Shown here piece after piece: positions 60,462 through 64,000 of a stretch of DNA of 64,000 nucleotides (position 1 is the first letter of the stretch; each line of letters begins with the position of its first letter). The stretch comes from Fuscovulum sp. (GTDB taxonomy: Bacteria; Pseudomonadota; Alphaproteobacteria; Rhodobacterales; Rhodobacteraceae). Position numbers and translations under genes: made by a program. The notes under the pieces are model-generated. The model saw nothing but the letters and a program-made list of their open reading frames with translations, searched no databases and had not been told where the DNA came from. Where the stretch lies: the NCBI GenBank assembly GCA_035192965.1, contig CP136571.1, positions 2,748,501-2,812,500 of the forward strand, given 5' to 3'.

Positions 60462-61178
60462 TCAATCCCCGCTCACACGGGCCGCGCGATAGGCCCGATC
60501 TTCCGTCTGCCGCAACCGGCGCAGCGCCATGATCTGTCGCAGCGCCGCCACCGCGCCGATTGTGCCAAAGATGTCGCGCATCATGCCCACATCGCCCGCG
60601 ATGCCCCGAAGCAGCCCCTGCTTCGCCGCCTTTGACGGGCTGATCGCCGCCAGCCCCACCACCGCCACCCGCGCCCGATCCGCGATCCACAGCCGGTTCA
60701 GGAACACCTCCAGCCCGAACCCCTTCAGCCCGGCCATCCGGTTCAGCCATGGCAACAGCATCTCGCGCCGCATGACCCGCTCGCCGGAAATGTAATCCAG
60801 CCCGATCCGCCGCCAGACCCAGGGCGCATTCTGGCGCAGGCTGATCGCCACGTCCGCCCTTCCTGATCGCACCGGGGCAAGCAATTCCATCACCTGCATC
60901 GCCGTCAGCCCCACCAGATCGGCATCCAGCAGCAGGATCAGATCGCCTTGCGCCTGCGCCACACCTGCCGCCACTGCCGCAGATTTACCGCCATTCCGGC
61001 GCTGACGCAGCACGCTTGCCCCCATGGCCTGCGCCACATCGGCACTGCCATCCTGCGATCCGTCATCCACCACGATCACCTCATCCACCGCCGGATGGCC
61101 CACCACCGCCCGCAGCACCAAGGGCAACCGCTCTGCCTCATTCCAGGCCGGGATGATGCAACTCACGCTCACACGCAT
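60462..61178 (-). CDS. GT2-family glycosyltransferase
   Basis: 238 residues, GT-A fold: SVSCIIPAWNEAERLPLVLRAVVGH, VDDGSQDGSADVA, LLLDADLVGL (DXD-like), and a C-terminal membrane-associated stretch without clear spans. Looks like a polyprenyl-phosphate or lipid-linked sugar transferase. The ATG overlaps the end of the DedA gene by 10 bases. Last gene of the LpxH-GT-DedA-GT2 operon. Confidence 0.88.
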   Translation of the reverse strand: MRVSVSCIIPAWNEAERLPLVLRAVVGHPAVDEVIVVDDGSQDGSADVAQAMGASVLRQRRNGGKSAAVAAGVAQAQGDLILLLDADLVGLTAMQVMELLAPVRSGRADVAISLRQNAPWVWRRIGLDYISGERVMRREMLLPWLNRMAGLKGFGLEVFLNRLWIADRARVAVVGLAAISPSKAAKQGLLRGIAGDVGMMRDIFGTIGAVAALRQIMALRRLRQTEDRAYRAARVSGD

Positions 61179-61762
61179 GTCCGCCTCCAGAACCGCCGCC
61201 CCGCCACCGCCGCAGCACCCAAAAGCCCCGCACAGGCCAGCATCGCCGCCAGATCGCCGATCGCCAGATTGCCGATCCCCAGATCGCCCGCCCCCAGCGA
61301 CAGGCCGAACACCCACCCGGCCCCGGCCAGAGCCATCACCTTGGGCACTGCCGCCACCAGCGTGAAGGCAAGGAAAGCCCCCGGCCGCATCTGTGCAAAA
61401 CCCGCCGTCAGGATCACGGCAAAACCGGCCACATGCGTCAGCTTGCCGATGACCAGCAGCCACCCGCCGCGCCGCGCAAACAGATCCCGCAATCCGACCG
61501 CCTCCATCGGCAGGCGTCGCCCGAACAGCCGCCGCGCCAGCCCGGGGCAGAATCTTCCCACGCCATAAAGCAGCGCATCACCCAGAACGTCGCCCGCCAG
61601 CGCCACGGCCAGCACGGCCAGCGGATCAAACACACCTCTTCCCGCCAAAGCCCCGGCAATGACCGTGACAATCGGCCCTTCAATCAGCGCCAGCACGAAC
61701 AGGATCGCCAATCCCTGTTCCTGCAACAACGATATGATCGCCTCGCCGTCCATCGCCGTCAT
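61169..61762 (-). CDS. DedA/VTT-domain membrane protein
   Basis: 197 residues, five hydrophobic segments, with VTT-type motifs EGPIVTVIAGALAGRGVFDP and GDVLGDALLYGVGRF; also GKLTHVAGFAVILTAGFAQMRPGAF. Proposed to flip lipid carriers. Its ATG overlaps the stop of the glycosyltransferase gene (ATGA) and it overlaps the GT2 gene by 10 bases, so it is translated with both. The glycolipid-type context makes a lipid-transport role plausible here. Confidence 0.85.
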   Translation of the reverse strand: MTAMDGEAIISLLQEQGLAILFVLALIEGPIVTVIAGALAGRGVFDPLAVLAVALAGDVLGDALLYGVGRFCPGLARRLFGRRLPMEAVGLRDLFARRGGWLLVIGKLTHVAGFAVILTAGFAQMRPGAFLAFTLVAAVPKVMALAGAGWVFGLSLGAGDLGIGNLAIGDLAAMLACAGLLGAAAVAGRRFWRRTCV

Positions 61763-62862
61763 CCGGGCAACTTGTGCAGGGCGCCCGGCGCCATCGCATT
61801 GCCGCGCCATTCAATGCGGGTATTGGCCCAGCCCGCAGCCCAGACCGCAGGCAACATCGCATCGCGCAGCACCAGCATCAGCAGCGCCCGCCCCGGCCTT
61901 GCCCAGCCACAGGCCAGCGCCAGCCCCGCCTCGGCCCCGTACCAGACCAGCGCCACCGCCGCCGCGAAGCCCGGCCCCCCGGCCATGCCCGCCACCAGCA
62001 GAACAGGCGCGAACCCGTTCAGCACCTCGCCCGCGAACAGCCACGCAAACCCCTCGCGCCGCACCTTGGCCCAGCGCACCTGCCGCGACCAGACCTGCCG
62101 CAGCGACCGCCGCCCGATGGGCTGCGCAAAGGGCCGCTGCGTCAGCGCCACCCGCTTGCCCGCCCCACGCACCAGCTTTGTCGCCGCCACATCCTCGGCC
62201 AACCGCTGCCCCAGCGCGGCCAGACCGCCCCGCGCATCCAGAAAGGCGCGCTCCCACATCAGCGTTTTGCCCTGCGCAAAGCCGAACCCCAACGTATCGG
62301 CCAGCAACTGCACCCGCGCCTGATTGCTGTTCAGAAAGGCGCATTCCAGTTCCGCCCAGGCCCCGTCGGGCCGAATACCCACAGGCGGCGATGACACCAA
62401 CCCGACCTCTGCCCCCTGCGCCGCCAGCACCTGCCACAGATAATCCGGCGGCAGCAGCAGGTTGCTGTCGGCCATGACCACCAGCCCGCCCTGCGCCGCC
62501 TGCCAACCCTTTTCCAGATTGTTCAGCTTGGGATTGGCGCTCACCCGATCCTCACCGATCAGCAGCCGCGCCGTCACCCCCGGATGCGCCGCGATCAGCC
62601 GCCGCACCAACGGCACCACCGGATCATCCCCATCCGCCACGCAGAACAGCACCTCAAAGGCCGGGTACTCCAGCGCAAAGCTCGATCCCAGCGTTTCCGC
62701 ATCCAGCGGGTCCAGCCCGCAAACCGGGCGCAAGAGCGTGATGAAAGGTGCCGCCTCGGGACGCGCGGGCGGTTCACGGTGCAATCGCCAGCCCACCACC
62801 GCGCAAGACAGCAGATGCAGCACCACCATCCCCGCCACGAACAGGATCAGCGCCATCTCCAT
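61759..62862 (-). CDS. Ceramide-glucosyltransferase-like glycosyltransferase (GT21)
   Basis: 367 residues: an N-terminal membrane helix (ALILFVAGMVVLHLLSCAVVG), a GT domain with LLRPVCGLDPLDAETLGSSFALEYPAFEVLFCVADGDDP, VMADSNLLLPPDYL (DXD-like), SNQARV, then the QxxRW-type motif SRQVRWAKVRREG, and three or four C-terminal membrane segments. This is the ceramide glucosyltransferase / HpnI family. Bacterial members add hexose or glucosamine-type sugars to ceramide, diacylglycerol or hopanoids. In this operon an unknown glycolipid is likely. Its stop overlaps the DedA start and its start overlaps the LpxH-like stop. Confidence 0.88.
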   Translation of the reverse strand: MEMALILFVAGMVVLHLLSCAVVGWRLHREPPARPEAAPFITLLRPVCGLDPLDAETLGSSFALEYPAFEVLFCVADGDDPVVPLVRRLIAAHPGVTARLLIGEDRVSANPKLNNLEKGWQAAQGGLVVMADSNLLLPPDYLWQVLAAQGAEVGLVSSPPVGIRPDGAWAELECAFLNSNQARVQLLADTLGFGFAQGKTLMWERAFLDARGGLAALGQRLAEDVAATKLVRGAGKRVALTQRPFAQPIGRRSLRQVWSRQVRWAKVRREGFAWLFAGEVLNGFAPVLLVAGMAGGPGFAAAVALVWYGAEAGLALACGWARPGRALLMLVLRDAMLPAVWAAGWANTRIEWRGNAMAPGALHKLPG

Positions 62863-63695
62863 CACGCCACCTCCGCCCCGGCAGAGGCCAGAACAGGCGC
62901 AACTCCCCCCTCCGGCACCGCGCCCAGCGCATCCCAGGCCAGCAGCCGCAACCGCCCATCCCAGTTTTCCACGATGGCGGTGCAATTGTCGGTCCAGTCC
63001 CCACAATTGGCATAGCGCCGGCGGTGATCGTCATGCAGCGCGGCCAAATGGAAATGCCCGCAGATGATCCCGTCGCATCCCGCCCCCTCGGCCAGCGCAA
63101 CCAACCGCTGCTCATGGCTGTGGCTGCGGTAAAGCACCGTGTTCAACCCCCGCAGCAGCATCTCGATCGGCCCCCGCGCCTCGCGCCCAAAACGCAGGCG
63201 CAGCGCGCGCAGACCGCTGTCGATCAGCCGCAACACCCCGTCCACCCGGCTGCCCAGCCGCGTGCAGATGTGAAACCGCAGCAAGCGCGCATCGCAAACA
63301 TCGCCATGCAGCACCAGATAGCGCATCCCGTCGGCGGCCCGATGCTCCACCTGCCGCTGCACCGTGATGCCCAGCCGCGCCCGTGCAGGCCATTCCTCGG
63401 CGCGCAGACCGGCCAGCGCCCGGTCATGGTTGCCCACCAGATAGACAAGCCGCCGCCCCGCCGCCGCCCGCGCCCGCAGGATTTCCACGATCCGGTCCTG
63501 TCGCGCGCCCCAATGCAGGATCAGCGGATCCCAGATGTCAAAGATGTCGCCCACCAGAAAGATCGTCTCGGCATCGTTCTGCGCCAGAAATGCCAGGATC
63601 GCATCCGCCCGGCAGCCATGCGCCCCCAGATGCAGGTCCGACAGGAACATCGTCCGATGCACCTCCGGAACCACCCGTTCTGCCTCGACCGTCAT
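62862..63695 (-). CDS. LpxH-like UDP-2,3-diacylglucosamine diphosphatase family metallophosphatase
   Basis: 277 residues. Calcineurin-like motifs in order: DLHLG, GDIFDIW, GNHD, LHGDV and CGHFH. This is the LpxH/YbbF branch; LpxH cuts UDP-2,3-diacylglucosamine in lipid A synthesis, but alphaproteobacteria usually use LpxI, and LpxH paralogues (for example LpxH2/YbbF) often sit with glycolipid genes. It is the first gene of the four-gene operon, so it may act on a nucleotide-activated lipid in the same pathway. ATG at 63695 precedes TVEAERVVPEV. Confidence 0.85.
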   Translation of the reverse strand: MTVEAERVVPEVHRTMFLSDLHLGAHGCRADAILAFLAQNDAETIFLVGDIFDIWDPLILHWGARQDRIVEILRARAAAGRRLVYLVGNHDRALAGLRAEEWPARARLGITVQRQVEHRAADGMRYLVLHGDVCDARLLRFHICTRLGSRVDGVLRLIDSGLRALRLRFGREARGPIEMLLRGLNTVLYRSHSHEQRLVALAEGAGCDGIICGHFHLAALHDDHRRRYANCGDWTDNCTAIVENWDGRLRLLAWDALGAVPEGGVAPVLASAGAEVA

Positions 63696-63929
63696 GCTTC
63701 GCCTCCTGCGCCGCTTGTGCGCATCCTGCCGCTTTGCGGTGACGGCCCCGCAACGGGAAGGTGTCAATCTGGTAAATTCACCCTGCGGCTTGCGTCTTTC
63801 GCCACGCCGACCACAGCCCCTTGATGCTCAACCCCCTCATGGCGCATCACAACACCCGCCGCGCCGCCGGATCGCGCGGCCAAAGTTTACAGACGCCACC
63901 CCTTTGGCAGCCCCGACCATCCGTAGGTA

Positions 63930-63941
63930 TGGATAAATCCA
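63930..63941. promoter_or_regulatory. Nested palindromes upstream of the right-edge gene
   Basis: TGGAT-AA-ATCCA (63930-63941) lies inside a wider pair CGTAG (63922-63926) / CTACG (63949-63953), 50 bases before the start of the right-edge gene. Position suggests an operator. The 296-base gap from 63696 holds no gene. Confidence 0.4.
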
Positions 63942-63991
63942 GCCTAGGCTACGTCGTTCTGTCCAGTAACCCGCAACAGGAGGAGGACGCG

Positions 63992-64000
63992 ATGAACCAA
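63992..64000 (+). CDS. Start of a gene cut by the window edge
   Basis: ATG AAC CAA (MNQ) at the very end, preceded by AGGAGGAGG at 63979-63987, an excellent ribosome site 5 bases upstream. The product cannot be named. Confidence 0.6.

Overview
The window is GC-rich, densely packed chromosomal DNA from an alphaproteobacterium, most likely order Rhodobacterales (Paracoccaceae). The taxon call rests on gene content: a GapR/DUF2312 nucleoid protein, a ScfR-type HTH regulator, NDUFA12-mlaD-DUF2155-aat in a row, the persulfide-dioxygenase/YeeE/TIGR01244 sulfide module, BLUF and SCHIC-type sensor proteins, and short intergenic repeats. It is inferred from memory of these families, not from a database search. 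No phage, plasmid backbone, insertion sequence or CRISPR array was seen.

Layout. 1-1.5 kb: the end of an unknown gene, then a SCHIC/B12-binding-like protein and a stand-alone BLUF photoreceptor (together the two halves of an AppA-like sensor). 1.5-6.6 kb: a FGGY sugar kinase divergent from a complete RbsABC-type sugar importer. 6.6-8.3 kb: a DUF1624 membrane protein and a second SCHIC-like sensor with a PpsR-like palindrome upstream. 8.3-11.6 kb: a GlxA-type and a LysR-type regulator divergent from creatinase. 11.9 kb: tRNA-Thr. 12-17.8 kb: an iron-type ABC permease, a sulfotransferase-like protein, gapR, a degenerate FadJ-like protein and a DksA/TraR zinc-finger protein. 17.9-20.3 kb: sulfide/persulfide handling genes. 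20.3-24.6 kb: a signalling operon with a response regulator, a transporter-like histidine kinase and a SpoA/FliM-like protein. 24.7-26 kb: a ScfR-like regulator.

26-42 kb is the metabolic core, a reductive pyrimidine-degradation locus: an NMT1/THI5-type ABC importer, dihydropyrimidinase (hydA), beta-ureidopropionase-type amidohydrolase, two RutR-like TetR regulators with two TGACC-N4-GGTCA operators, and the two subunits of NAD-dependent dihydropyrimidine dehydrogenase (preA, preT). Cupins, a heme-binding-like protein, a luciferase-like monooxygenase and a DedA protein lie among them. The expected flow is import of uracil/thymine or related compounds, reduction by PreTA, ring opening by HydA and hydrolysis by the amidohydrolase. 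A lower-GC patch with a duplicated cupin tail interrupts this locus at 30.9-32.0 kb.

42-49 kb is housekeeping: accBC, aat, mlaD, an NDUFA12-like complex I protein, clpX and clpP. 49-58 kb: a photolyase-related protein, a repeat-bearing non-coding stretch, a CDP-alcohol phosphatidyltransferase, the ynjBCD-type importer, a CAP-domain protein, an EnvZ-like kinase, a metallo-hydrolase and tRNA-Asn. 58.7-60.4 kb: a large secreted coiled-coil protein of unknown function. 60.5-63.7 kb: a tightly overlapping operon (LpxH-like phosphatase, ceramide-glucosyltransferase-like GT, DedA, GT2) suggestive of glycolipid synthesis. The window ends at the first three codons of another gene.
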